DNA from: Tigriopus japonicus
Lineage: Eukaryota; Arthropoda; Copepoda; Harpacticoida; Harpacticidae
DNA length: 64,000 nucleotides
NCBI GenBank assembly: GCA_010645155.1
Contig: JAAGOF010000143.1
Span: 20,979-84,978, forward strand
Reading direction: 5' to 3'
Under the pieces are notes generated by a model. The model was not told where the DNA came from. It made no database searches and saw nothing but the letters and a program-made list of their open reading frames with translations. Made by a program: the position numbers and the translations under genes. Each line of letters begins with the position of its first letter. Positions within the stretch are counted from its first letter, which is position 1. Below, one piece after another: positions 42,501 to 53,015 of the stretch.

Positions 42501-45500
42501 CTAGGGTGTCCAAAATGCTCTTGATGTCGAAAAATGCCCACCCTGATGACAGGCCTTAAGCTGCATTTCTGTAATTCGTCTTGACCTTGACTAGGTGGAG
42601 TTTTTGTGTTTTTTTGAAGCTTCAAATGTTTGCCTTTGTTGTCGCCACCATCAGTGCAAAAGTTAAAACGAAATTCAAGTTCAACCAAATCATTCTAATA
42701 ACGAGCAATTCAGATATGATATTGCATAATAAGAAGTGCTCAAGCTATTACTTCAAAAAAAATTGGGTTTTGGGCTCCCATTGGCTGCATTTGTTTTCTA
42801 ACGCTTCTTGGTTTCTTGGGCTTTATTGAAGTTTCACGTTAAAGCCACTTGTTGCAAGGGTCAAGTTGTCATGTCTTTCTCCTTATCGTTACGTCATCTG
42901 CATAATTCACCATATTATCACCGACAATATTTAGGTGTTGCGGTAAGTCATGCATCAGGACCATGAATAGCAACGGCCCTAAGATAGACCCTTGGCGGAC
43001 TCCATGCTTCACTGTTGAGTAAGGGATGCTATCCCATTCTAAACAACATACTGTTGTCCACCCGTCATGTAGGAGTGAAACCACAATGCTTCATGTCCCC
43101 GAACACCCAGTTTACTGAGTTTTTCAAGCAATCGGTTCGTATCTATTCTGTCAAAGGCACTGCTTAGGTCAAAAGCCAGTTTCCAAGTCAAGGGAGAACA
43201 CACCAATAAAGATAAATGATTTCGCAATTCTCTCTTAAAACCAGAAAAAGAGGAAGCCTTTCTTAATGCTTGAGGTAGTTTGTTCCAACTAGAAATCACT
43301 CTCACAAGGAAAATTACTTTCCTGTGATTTAGTCCTCGAGAGGTATTGAATCCTTCAAGCGCAACCAGTGACATGGAAATCACGTGCAACCTTTGAGCTT
43401 TGATGCACAAAATTTCTGTTCTAATGTGTCCAGTATACCTTTAGAAGCTCGAAAATGGGTCACATGTTTGTGTCAGGGTGCAATTTCTGGAGCTGTATTA
43501 CTAAGGTGACCTCCCAGTCTTATGTACTGTGACCTCCCAGTCAGCTGCGCCTTAAAGGACCCAATAGAAAAGCTTTATCAACACGTCAGACGATTTTGTT
43601 GGGAATTTACGCTTTATCATAGCCGCTATTTGATTCGCTTTACTACAGACCGCTGATACGTGTTCAGAAAAAGTCAAACGGCTAAAAAGTCTAGCGATTT
43701 TTGTTTCATTTAGATCAGGAATCGGCAACCACTTTTTGGTCAGGGCCCACCAATTTGGCTACGTGTTGTCCAAGGACCACCAAACAGACATCGGTAGGTC
43801 CAGGAGCCCACAAATTAATGATCAAAGAGATTTAGGCCCACGAGAACAATTCTATGGATGGCTCACGGGCCTACTATTTTGGACTTCCCTCATGGGGCCA
43901 CCAATGACCACCCTTGGTCCCACATTTGGGCCGAGGCCCACTGGTTGGCCACCCCTGGTTTAGATTTTATTTGCCTTTTTCTCGTAGGATTGATCCAGAT
44001 TTTCGGATTTTCATGGATTCCTCGCTTTTTGGCCTTTTTTCGCCTTGAACAATGGGTTGATTGTCCGATGGAGCATTTGCCCTGTTTCCTCTCTAAATAC
44101 AAGTTCGGGATAAAGACTTTCGGAAACTGAACTTCGATTGTCGAGACTATGGTCTAGATCAGGGATCGGCAACCACTTTTGGGCCAAGGCCCTCAAATTT
44201 GTTTACACGTTGTCAGGGGCCCACCAAACAGACGCTAGTAGGTTCAGGGGCCCACGAGTGCAGAACTATGGATGTCTCGCGGGCCCACTATTTTGGACTT
44301 TTACCATAGCTCCTAGGATCCTAGGACCCTAGGACACTAAAGACCACCCTTGGGCCCGGCCGCGGCCCACCGGTTGCCTTCCCCTGGTCTAGATGTATTT
44401 GAAATATGGCCTTAAAAATTTAATACACGCTATTCAAAGTAAGTCTTCAATCCTGTTGTCTTTAGTCGCATCGAGAGATTCAGTGTGTTTGAATTTATTT
44501 TCTTTACTCAAATGGGATTACTTAATAAATTACTAATACTGTTTGCACTGGAAGAGCACTTGAGCACGGATCTTGGGACTTGAACAAGAGCAAAATAACG
44601 CCTTGGAATCTGAAGCTCTTGGATCAAAGTCCGCCATCTTTTAGTGCCTTTGTCGTATTGTTCCACAATTTTGGGAAACTTGCTCATGTCATAGAAACCC
44701 CCCATTATCGTGGGCATTCCGTTCAAAAACCCCATCTGAGACCCCTGTCGGGGTACCTCCAGGTCACCAACTTGAGTCCAACGTTGGAGAAGAGGGTCAA
44801 ATATTTCAGTGGATTTGAGGTATTCATTAGCATAACCTCCCGCCACAATGATAGTGTAGTCGTGAGGATCAGGACCTGTTTGCACTTGAGAACAGGAGTG
44901 CAGATATCGTGGTTGGTGGAGATTTGCGTTGCCAAGACTGTGCCATTGACTATCTATGGTTAGATTATAGGCCTCTGTCATACCCACAACAGAGTTGTAG
45001 GAGTACCCTCCACTCACAACGAGAGTGTCATCGTTGAGTGCAACTGCACAATGGTAAGCGCGCTCTTGACTGAGTTTGAGTTGAGGTCGTTCCACCCAAG
45101 TCCAACTTGGATCTAGTTCCTCCACGGTTCCAATTGCCATTGGCTTTGCACGTCCATCGCGACCTCCAAGAGCTATGAGCTTAGATTCGACTGTTGCATA
45201 AGCCGCGAAGTGACGCTCTTTGTCCAGGGTTTTATCCAAGACGTGCCATTGGTTTCCCCAGGGCTCATATTGCCAACACAGATTGTTTTCCTCGGTATTG
45301 TTATGACCGCCACATGCAATGATTCGGCCATCAATCCACCCAGCAATCAGACCCCTTCGAGGTTGAGGTAGAGGCGCTAATTTTTGGGTAATGCAATCGC
45401 TCGAAGAATTGACATCAAACACCTCGACATCACTTAATGTTCCATTGTCAGGGTTCCATCCACCAATGAGAACTGCCACCGTTTCCTCACATCTAAGGGG

Positions 45501-48500
45501 CACTGAGCTGTGCCAAGCGCCATCTTTTCCGCAAGTGGCTTGCCACTTTTTGGCACTAGCGTATCCCGGATAACACAAGAGGGAGCAATGTGACCCAGGA
45601 ACATAGTGCTTATCCTTGGGTTGTGGTCCGTGACAACGAATTTGTCCATTTGAAATGGGAGCTGGATGCAGACACAATGGAGGCTCGTTGGGATCCACCT
45701 CTTTAGGTTTGGGGACCGTTGGTTGCCAGTTGTCGTCAGGGAACACATTCACCGTTTGCTTGATGATTTGAAAGTTGGAAAAGGTCGAGTTGGAAGGGCT
45801 CTCAGATTCCTCCAGGTATATGTCATTCTCGTCTGAAATGATATTTTCATCGACGTTGTTTGGGCTTCCGAGGGCTGGTCCTATTTTACGTTTTTGCTTG
45901 GTGTCACTGACTTGAGTTTTCTTGAAAGTGCCGAAGTCAAGAAAAGCTTGCTTTGACATTGGCTTCACAATTTCGAAATCGATTGCTTCTGATAGTCTTG
46001 GAGACTTCTTGATTGTTTGAAGGCCATTTTGGGATGCTTCCTCTTGGATTTCGTCGTGAAGCGGTCTCTGAGGAAGTGTTCTCACCTCGGGAGAAATTTT
46101 TGCCGCGTGTTCTTTGTCCTTCTTAGTCTTCGTTTCAGCAAAAATAACTCCATCCACATGAGACCTATACAAAGGAGTGCTAAAGGATTCCCTTTCCGTC
46201 GTTATCTCGTTAAAAGCTCCGGGCAAAAAGGGATTGGAGTTGTCCGGCTTCCTTGATGGCAGTTGCTTCACCAAGGTTTTGGCAGAAAAAGTCAATGGAG
46301 AGTCCCTCGAGGGTCCAAATGGAGCGAGGCTGGCATAGAAATTTTCAGGTGTGTGAAGTTGGGGTTGTGGCTGCTCAACATTATTTCGTCCTGGGGGAGT
46401 AGACGCTTGCATCATTTGGTCTGGAAATTCTTTGAATGTGGGTTGAGGTGTTCGCGGCAAGTCCTTTATTACTTCTTTTGGAACAGTTCGAGGAAGAATC
46501 GTTGTAATTGATGTTGTCTTAGGCCTTTTCGTCTGAGCTTGTGTGGGTGCTCCAGGTATGACTTTGTGTCTGGGTGTGCTGAAATGGTGTATAGAAATAT
46601 TGCCTTGAGCTGCTCTTGGAGTAAAATACTTGAATGAGTGTTTCGTTGTCCTTGGTCTCGCCGTTCCAATCGTTGGTCCCTTTTTGGGAACAGCAGGATA
46701 CACCTTTTTGGGAGCTTTAGATTTATATCCGAGTGTCCTTTTAGTTGTGTAAGGTGAATTGTATTTGACAATGGGTGACCTTGAAGGGTATTTAAATCTT
46801 TTCGTAGTAGCTGGCGAAGGAGTTCTTGTGACTTGTTCTGTGGTCCGTGGATCGTGCAAGTGAAAGTATTGGAAAGATTCAGAGTTCCCAACTTGATGGA
46901 AGTTGGGCTTATGTCGTAAATGTCCATGTGGATCAGGCAAGACGTGTCCCACTGCAAGCTGCGGAGCTAAAGCTTGTCGCTCAGGAACAAATTCGTGTTC
47001 AAAATCCTCTCGTTCATCCTCCCTTTGGTTGAGTTGAGACAAGAACTTTGTTAATCGTTCTGTCGTACTTTGAAAGTCCAAGGCACTAACTTGAGGTCTC
47101 GGTGGAAGAGCCTCAAAATGAGCCACGTTATCGGTCCTTACTGATGATGTAAGAGTGGGATCTCTTGTCGAGGGAACAGTAGTCGTGGGTACGGTGGCAC
47201 TAGTTGTTGAGGGACTTGACGGGGATGGAGTTGTGGTGGTGGAAGTGGTGGTAGTTGTGATGGTGGTAGTTGTAGTAGTGGTGGTGGTTGTGGAGGTTGA
47301 AGAGGTTTCGGTCTCAGTAAACAAGGTGGTGAACATCTGAAGTTGGCTGATCTGAGCTCGTTGTGGAAGAGACGAAAAATGAGCCGGCTCAACTGAAACT
47401 CGAGAAGTGCTTGAAGTTGGAGTGCTTGACGTGGTAGATGCTGTCGTTGTCGAGATCTGGAGTTGACTCACTTGAGGCCGTGGAGGAAGGGACGGAAAAT
47501 GGGCTGGTTCAACGGGACTCTGTGTGGTACTTGGAGTGGGAACACTCTGTGTGGTAGGCCCATTTGTCAGTTCGAGAAGTTGGCTGACTTGAGGGCGTGG
47601 AGGGAGTGATGAAAAATGGGCAGGCATCACAGGAATCCTAGAGGTTGTGTTGCGAGTGACAGGTTGTTCTGTTGAGTTTGGGGTTTGAATTCGTCCTGGA
47701 ACCACAACGGGAACAGACGTGGTTAACTCGACTACATTTGGGCGTGAAGGCAAAGTTGAAACAAGTGGCGAATTTGAGACCACGACTAGTTGTTCAGGCA
47801 AGACAAGTTCAACATCGTCTTGCAAATCTTCAAATGCAGCTTCTGTGGAGACTATGCTCTCATAGAGCTCCATCAATGTATGAAGGTCCTCTTCCAATTC
47901 GTCCATTTGATCGGATGGAGTTGAGGTGGAAGGTACAGCTGTCGTTTGAAGGATTAACTTTTGAGGCTTTGGTAAATCTGGGACTTGCTCCTCCAGGATT
48001 TTGTATTCGTAGCGTTTCTTCACCGGTGGCAGATCACTTCCATCAATAGGTTTGGGAGTTAAATAACGAGTATAGCCATAGTTGGGCACACCATATCTCA
48101 ACGATTTACTGTATGAGGGTGGTGAGGAGCTCTCATGTGGCACTGAAGGATAAGGATAGGGTTGGCGTGTGTCATGATTCTTTCGAGGAAGATGGCTGAC
48201 AGATTGAGGTGGCAATTGAGTCACTTGATAGTCCTTGATGACCTCCCGGTGAACCGGATGGTAATTAACCAGGTTGTATTTGGGCACAAAGGTAGGTGGT
48301 TGAGTTGTTTCCAGCGGCTTCTTGAAATATTGAAAGGAGTGATGAGATGTACCACGACCAAAGGTAGCTGGATCATGTCCTTCGTTCCTCATCATCTGTT
48401 CCACAGTATATTTGAGGATCTGCTCACCGGATTCAATGGATCTTGATGAGTTCAATCGGTTTGGAATGGGCAAAGTAGCATGACAAGTCATACTATGAGG

Positions 48501-51500
48501 ATTGGAAGTCCATTGGCCATGATGACAATGCAATTCGTGCTTGGGATGCCCATGGCATGCGTGAATGCAATAAGCCCCAGGATTGGCGGGCAGATTAAGG
48601 TTCTGAGGAGGCCAGCATAACATTTTCCCATCCTTGTCTTCATCTCGATGGTTCCCAATGGGTGGACAGGTGCACATTTTTTCGCCCGGGGGCCGACTCC
48701 ATTGACCGTCATGGCACATGTGATACGTGGTATGTTGAGGGCATTGAAAGATGCATCGGGTTCCATGGTCCACCGGTCTATTCATGGACCGCATTTCGGG
48801 GAAGCAAAACCACGTTCCCCCATAGTCATTTTCAATGGCTGGACACGTCTTATACATTGGTGCGCAATCCCTGAGTCCAGAGAAACAGTCTTGACATTGC
48901 GTATTGCGACTGGGACACGAGGCATATAAGTAGCACGTGTTTGGAAACGCTCCACGGTCATCGTACCACGTGAAATGCGTACAATTGGAGTGCGTCTGGC
49001 AAGCCTCCTGACAGTCATTGATGCTCTATAAAGGAACCGTTTGATCATTGGTATGATTGACAATTGACAGCCACCATGACAAGCTCGATAGGTGGATTAG
49101 TATTGTTCTTACCTCTTGAATGGTTTTCCTCGCGGGGTTTTGAGGTGTAAAGAAGCCCAAAAGATTGGGCCCTTGAACGTTGCAGGCGTATTGCGAAATG
49201 CACTTGTGGTCCTCGGTGCCATCTGTCGACATCGACGAAGCGACTCCCGTGGCACCAATGGCGTCGACTGAAGCAGAGGTCAGCAGAAGGAGGACTTTAA
49301 AAAGTGGCCAAGGGAACATATTGTGTGTTGGTTAGTGGCTTGTTTGGTTGAATTGAAACTCGGGCTTTGTGGTGAATAGAGTGCACATAAGAGATGGACG
49401 CAATGAACGCTCCTTGAAATTGGTCGGATGGATTCAAGAGGCGAGAAATTGCATTGTTTCAGGGTTCTTCAGAGAGAAGGGTGCTTTGAGCTTTACATTT
49501 TCTTTTGATCTCTCCTTTGGTCCCGTCTTCTTCGATTTCAGAAATATGAGCTGTAAAGGAGAAACAATACTAATAATGGTCGGATGGTATTGAATGTACT
49601 CCCTCTGGGCTTTGTGGTTTTGACGGCACTTTTCCGCATGAAATTCGATTCTCTGCCAGTTCGTTATTGGTACATGTACCTCTTTCTTAAAATATTCTCT
49701 TTTGTTTCGTCGGTTTTCCCGTTTTCAAATTGACAAACCTTGCAATGAATGGGAAGGTCATTCAAGATATTTTTGTAATGACATGGGTAAATTGAGTTGG
49801 ATCCATATTGATGTAAAACATGTGAAACCCATGTTTTAAAGGAAATATTGTCGGATCATTCGAAACGCATTTTAAGAGTGTCTTCCTGGACGCTTTGTAC
49901 CATCGATTTCATGCCCATCAGCAAACATTCATTTGAATTGATGGCATACAATAAAACCAAGGGTTTCCAGAAGAGGAAACGATTTGCCACCCCAATTGAT
50001 CGTTTTTTGATTCTGTCTCTTTGTGTGTCTGGCTTAATCCATACTATAATTCTGGGACCAGGTTCGGACATTAATTATCCCCTATGAAGTTGAGAGTCTG
50101 CTTGATCAGGTTTTGATTAGAGTAAAAATTTCCAAAATCAATCGGGAAGTTTTCAATTTCGGAAAGGAGCTTACCTTGTCAATTGGCGCTTTCGTTCTTG
50201 GTGGTCTCACTTGGTCAAGCACAAATTGTGAGACAGATACTTCTCTTAAGTTCTTATGCAATCACACTTTGTTGGAAGTATTAGCATGTTTCCCACTTAT
50301 CTTCTTGGACTCTGGACACTTCGTGGTCATCATTAGTACTACCACTCCTCGATTCCAAAACAGAGATCGGATTCAATTCGGCTAAAGCGGACCTAGAAAA
50401 GTCCCCTTGTAACCCGTGAGATGATGAGATTCTCGTGAGCAACAGACTTGGCAAGAGACTCGGGGTTCTGTTTTGTGTATTGAAGGTGGACGAGGATTCG
50501 GCGTGTTTAGCGATCATCGTCAAGAAATGTAACAGGTGACGACGCATTCCACTTCAAAAGGGAGGAGGAATAGGAGGCCCTCCGTCCAGATTTCTTTCCC
50601 GAAGTTGTCTGCACAAGTCCTCGATCTACGTACGCACTCTAAACAATTGTATTGCACTACAGGGTAGGCTAGCCAAGTGAGGACTTCAGGAAGTTGAATA
50701 CGTAAACAATCCCTGTTTCAACCCAAATTTAGGCTCAAACGTCTTTATCTTGTCCAACCTCAGGTATATGCCCTTCACATTGCAAGACAAGATTAAGGCA
50801 CTGTGCCAACTGTATCACCAACTCCATGGTCTGGTCCACCTCCAAGGGCAGCTACGGGTTTTTTGGCAATGTCTGAAATAAACTGAGGTTCGCCTCATTT
50901 TAATATCCTAAAATGAGGCATGAATTAACAATCCAATCAAATATTGAGATTCTCACGCCAAGTTTCAAGAGTCTAGTTTTGGCCAGCCGACCCTGTACGT
51001 GGCGGGGAGAGCGTAGATTTTTGGATTCTCGTATCTGTGATTAAGATCCATTCTGTGGCGACCGAATGACTTGGACGTCAGATTGGTCCTGCCAAGTTTT
51101 GATTGTGGACTTGGTATGCAGATGGGACCAAACGATATTTTCATCACTTAGAAACATTTTCTCACACGATCATCGCCGTTTTGGTTGATCTCGGTCTCTT
51201 AATCAATGAGAAAACGGCGAGAGGAAATCAAGTGCGAGGGTTTTCGAGATAAGATGGAAAACCTTACCAATTGTGGTCAGTCAATCTTGACCAAGTTCTT
51301 CCACCACCAATCAAGTTCCAAGAATACGGCAAACCACGTTAAAAAAGTGTGGCAAAATGGAAATCTCTGCACTTTTGCATCCCCTAACTTTAAATGTCAG
51401 ACTGACCGTGAAGGACTCATATCTCAAAGCTCGGAGAAACTGAATGGTTTTGCTAATTCCTGATCAAAAAGTGGATATCGAAACTCCAAAGTCATTATCG

Positions 51501-53015
51501 ATTGTGCTCGGAGTGTAAACATTTTTTCCATATGTTGTCGTTCCTCATAAATACACTATGATTTCAAAAATCAGCGAAACTTAATTGTGAATTCATGAAG
51601 GATGATCGTTGAAGTGAACTTTTTTATAAGAATCAATGACTCCAACGAGGGTTTTGTCAATAATAACAGAAGTTCCATTATTTAAAACTTGAACAATAAA
51701 AAGTTGTTGTGACATCTGAAGGAGACAGAATCAAGTTCAAACTTAACAGTTATGACATTGTAATGAAGTCATGATTTTGAATTTGGATGAGGATTTGGAT
51801 TTGGATGATTTTGGGTGAGACAATTTTTCAATATATCTACGTATATTTGAATGCTTCAAAATTAACAGTTTCTTTTTTGCTAAAAATCTTAGTAACACGA
51901 GGACACGAAATGCAGAATCGAAAATACTTCATTGAAATCACCATGCCAATTTATACTTTTATTACTTTACATTTGATTATTCTCAGCCTGAAATATCAAA
52001 AAAAGATTGCCGTATCATAATTTTCACAAAGGAGTGCTTTAAAACAAATGACCATAATTGTTCCTGGTCTTTCATTTTCAAAACAATCTAATTGCCAATT
52101 CAAGAGGCAAGTTGTGGACAAATCCCTAGATTTGATTCTCAACGCGGATCGCATTCCAATTACGAGCAAAAATAATCCGCCAATTTCATGGCCTCACCTC
52201 TTCGTCGAGCATTTCAGGACAGAATCCTGTCCATTTGCACGAAATGATGTCTGGCGTTAACTTGAATTTCTCAAACGAACCTGAGAAATATGTTAGATAA
52301 GCAACCATCTCTGGCAATGCACTAGCACTGGTACGCTGTGAATGTGAATTACTTTGAGGAGGATGACTCGCCAAAGGACAGCTATTAATAAAACGACACC
52401 TCAAAGGAAATGAAGATGATTTGATGGGGATGTTCTATGTTGGAAATTCGGGTGGCATATGGCATTCTCTTGGTTGGCTTTTCCTTGCGATATTGTAGAA
52501 CATTTGGGCAGGAGGTGAAACCAGAATGAGAATCGAACCTCTTGCCTTGGGGATCAAATAGAATTAGTATGCATTCCCATTTCTCGGATTTGCCCCCAAG
52601 TACTCAAACATGTGTTGTTCCTGCTGACTTTTTGGACAACCCGATGTCCTTCAGAACACACTTTTTAACGAGTTGTTTCGCATTGCCACGGATTGAATGT
52701 CCTCAAAAAATTATAATTTTGGCTTGTTTCATTCCTTTCAGATCATCGCCCCACAATTTAAACATTTCCAGAAACTTCGGGATTTCGTGGAGATGAAGTT
52801 ACCCCCGGGTTTCCCGGTCAAAGTGGACATTCCCGTTTTACCGACCGTTTCGGCTCGAGTCACATTCCAAGTAGGGATTGTCAAAAAAGCAAAAGTTGTC
52901 ATTTTTTCATGACGTTTTTTTGCAGGATTTTGCCTGGGATGACAAACTAGAAGATTCTTTGTTTGAGATCCCCAAGGGCTATGTAGAAGACCCCACGCGG
53001 TTCCCGGATTTGTGA
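33575..53015 (+). CDS. ANKRD13C: ANKRD13C orthologue (ER-associated ankyrin-repeat protein)
   Basis: Eight coding exons, 33575-33936, 34003-34208, 34370-34518, 34697-34835, 34903-35061, 35133-35338, 52742-52870 and 52926-53015, with GT/AG borders and agreeing phases, give 479 aa (human 541; the N-terminus is shorter here). A Ser-rich N-terminus is followed by ankyrin repeats (HECVFQGD, HGNTALHLAVMLGKKEMVHLL, GWSPLAEAISYGDRQ). The GPCR-chaperone domain follows, with WDFTSWIPLVSKMLPSD, VRLDTTLVDFTEM, EESEMEFEEEVDLLMS, SRKRREHLS-like TRKRREHLSNEDL, CKESSKAFKATVAMS and KLPPGFPVKVDIPVLPT. It ends in EDPTRFPDL as in vertebrates. In mammals it sits on the cytosolic ER face and controls exit of receptors such as DP1; the same role here is inference. 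Intron 6 spans 17.4 kb and holds nested genes and many transposons. Confidence 0.95.
35339..36793. other. start of ANKRD13C intron 6; no feature supported
   Basis: AT-rich. A lone cagggtgggcatt at 36416-36428 matches the tip of the hAT element at 41457, but no right end is visible. Confidence 0.45.
36794..37408 (-). CDS. unrecognised basic coiled-coil protein, nested in ANKRD13C intron 6
   Basis: 204 codons from ATG 37408, uninterrupted. The N-terminal third is basic (VQKRSKKEISRRPKPPSRRT) and is followed by TEWHDIIREEVRNAEDKKDALL. A long charged coiled coil follows, with a 12-residue repeat (QERERERELDR type) in three and a bit tandem copies (residues ~79-115). The C-terminal ~85 residues are mixed, with LRVFIRLLIEAMLRRRRQNG at the end. 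I do not recognise a family. The layout (a helical N-terminal part, then Glu/Arg-rich coiled coil) resembles accessory proteins of some DNA transposons, but no inverted repeats were found around it. It may be a real gene, an element-derived gene, or the last exon of a longer one. Confidence 0.45.
   Translation of the reverse strand: MAGVPKVRNGLVQKRSKKEISRRPKPPSRRTVTEWHDIIREEVRNAEDKKDALLQEVIRGREELRQDKERLLEEQKHQRQERERERELDRQERERERELDRQERERERELDRQERERMMSLYRQSLQEVVNTLSVRPVRLSSRPLSIDSNTLNEALREVLPMGNASTENDHEESQHHGSVQLRVFIRLLIEAMLRRRRQNGKMK
37064..37175. repeat. 36-bp minisatellite inside the coiled-coil ORF
   Basis: Unit gttcctgacgatccagttcg + cgttctcgttcccg, just over three near-identical copies. 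The period is a multiple of three, so the reading frame is preserved. Confidence 0.9.
37850..39821 (-). pseudogene. THAP-domain P-element-type transposase, broken
   Basis: The minus strand starts at ATG 39819 with a THAP zinc-finger N-terminus (MVRSCSAFGCTNRFYS). An in-frame TAA follows, then the same frame continues (PLSFHFFPSDSKLRKEWIKA, SLCSDHF). After a probable intron, the THAP-closing motif LGALPSIFKGF appears (exon from 39569). The transposase body is open from about 39430 to 38480: YTDETKSFAVALHYYSPKAY, PSTIRKLLGSVQCNPGFQ, LSIDGMSIKEMVQFD, FWKIPIVYFLIKGLRSE. A SINE interrupts it; it then resumes as GVKIRTVVMDGTIHNIS, shifts frame near 38160, and continues as YAICDPGHMAKYVSNLL and LHQIKEDHGLQLGNKL before fading near 37850. 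The blocks match THAP9/P-element transposases as I recall them. At least three lesions make it a pseudogene. Confidence 0.87.
38230..38477 (-). mobile_element. tRNA-derived SINE inserted in the P-element transposase
   Basis: The minus strand begins with a tRNA-like head: ctggcgtcgtggttagcgca (A-box) and cccaggttcgattctcc (B-box). It ends in a ten-to-eleven-A tail (38240-38230). Transposase sequence is continuous when this ~245 bp is removed (...FQCHLK before, GVKIRTVV after), which fixes the insertion site. Confidence 0.8.
39884..40591. mobile_element. hAT-type non-autonomous element, ~710-bp family (copy 2)
   Basis: Exact 8-bp duplication ctgttttg at 39876-39883 and 40592-40599. Termini tagtgatgg and catcacta are inverted. 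It is the sister copy of 22749-23461. It lies 65 bp upstream of the THAP start codon. Confidence 0.93.
40925..41452. mobile_element. dispersed ~500-bp repeat, family R2 (near-complete copy)
   Basis: The left end actagaccgagtgtaagcct and right end (reverse complement actagatagcgtgcaagctt) are imperfect inverted copies, suggesting a DNA-transposon MITE. It matches 56735-57222 throughout. Its short reading frames are not conserved as protein. Confidence 0.7.
41457..42545. mobile_element. hAT-type element with subterminal ggacac repeats
   Basis: Starts cagggtgggcattt, ends aaatgcccaccctg. Flanked by attacagg (41449-41456) and atgacagg (42546-42553), 7 of 8 identical. Both subterminal regions contain many copies of gtccaaaa / ttttggac, typical of transposase-binding sites. 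The 1089-bp body has no convincing transposase frame. Confidence 0.85.
42868..43706 (-). pseudogene. scrambled LINE reverse transcriptase fragments
   Basis: On the minus strand the first part encodes LINE thumb and C-terminal motifs (LTFSEHVSAVC-like, ANQIAAMIKRKFPTKS, then NHRKVIFLVRVISSWNKLP near 43320). This runs into an RT core (KLAFDLSSAFDRIDTNRLL, GVRQGSILGPLLF, NYADDVT) with a frameshift near 43050. The RT core should precede the C-terminal part, so this is a rearrangement or two juxtaposed fragments. Confidence 0.8.
43716..43957. mobile_element. hAT MITE, TIR caggggtcggcaacc
   Basis: Starts caggaatcggcaacc, ends ggttggccacccctg. Flanked by atttagat / gtttagat (7 of 8). 242 bp. It sits at the edge of the scrambled LINE. 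Confidence 0.9.
44160..44386. mobile_element. hAT MITE, TIR caggggtcggcaacc, exact 8-bp duplication
   Basis: 227 bp from cagggatcggcaacc to ggttgccttcccctg. Flanked by identical gtctagat (44152-44159 and 44387-44394), which fits the hAT nnCTAGnn target preference. Confidence 0.95.
44494..44499 (-). terminator. polyadenylation signal of the PAN-CCP-Kelch gene
   Basis: AATAAA on the minus strand about 10 nt past the stop codon; close, but the only candidate nearby. Confidence 0.45.
44508..49319 (-). CDS. large secreted PAN / CCP / Thr-Pro-rich / CCP / Kelch protein, nested in ANKRD13C intron 6
   Basis: Two exons, 49319-49113 and 49025-44508 (87-bp intron, phase 0), give 1574 aa. A signal peptide (FPWPLFKVLLLLTSASVDA) is followed by a PAN/apple-like Cys-rich domain (residues ~40-125; NDCQEACQTHSNCTHFTWYD, CYLYASC). 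Two CCP-like Cys modules follow (~130-230; RCIFQCPQHTTYHMCHDGQW, YCIHACHGHPKHELHCHHGQ). A ~1000-residue Pro/Thr/Ser-rich linker has repeated AHFSSLPPRPQVSQL boxes and a pure Thr run. Then comes another CCP (~1190-1240; APISNGQIRCHG, GSHCSLLCYPGYASA). The C-terminal Kelch domain has six Gly-Gly blades (GGW, GGH, GGR, GGY, GGY, GGF), enough for one propeller. No TM is seen. It is likely an extracellular-matrix or cuticle-associated binding protein; the architecture, not a named orthologue, is the evidence. Confidence 0.92.
47090..47630 (-). repeat. coding repeats in the Thr-rich linker
   Basis: Four copies of AHFxSLPPRPQVSQL (two near 47100 and 47360, two near 47490 and 47600) are separated by Thr/Ser/Pro-rich spacers. 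A (Thr)n tract encoded by gtg/ggt-rich minus complement lies at about 47225-47300. Likely O-glycosylated, mucin-like. Confidence 0.8.
49320..52741. other. 3' part of ANKRD13C intron 6; promoter side of the Kelch gene
   Basis: No further exon recognised. Short frames here have no conserved motif. A B-box-like ggttcgattctc on the minus strand at 52527-52538 has no A-box partner. Confidence 0.45.

Noticed and set aside
51206..51463. 85-codon plus-strand ORF in ANKRD13C intron 6
   Set aside because: No family, no splice context, composition like the surrounding intron.
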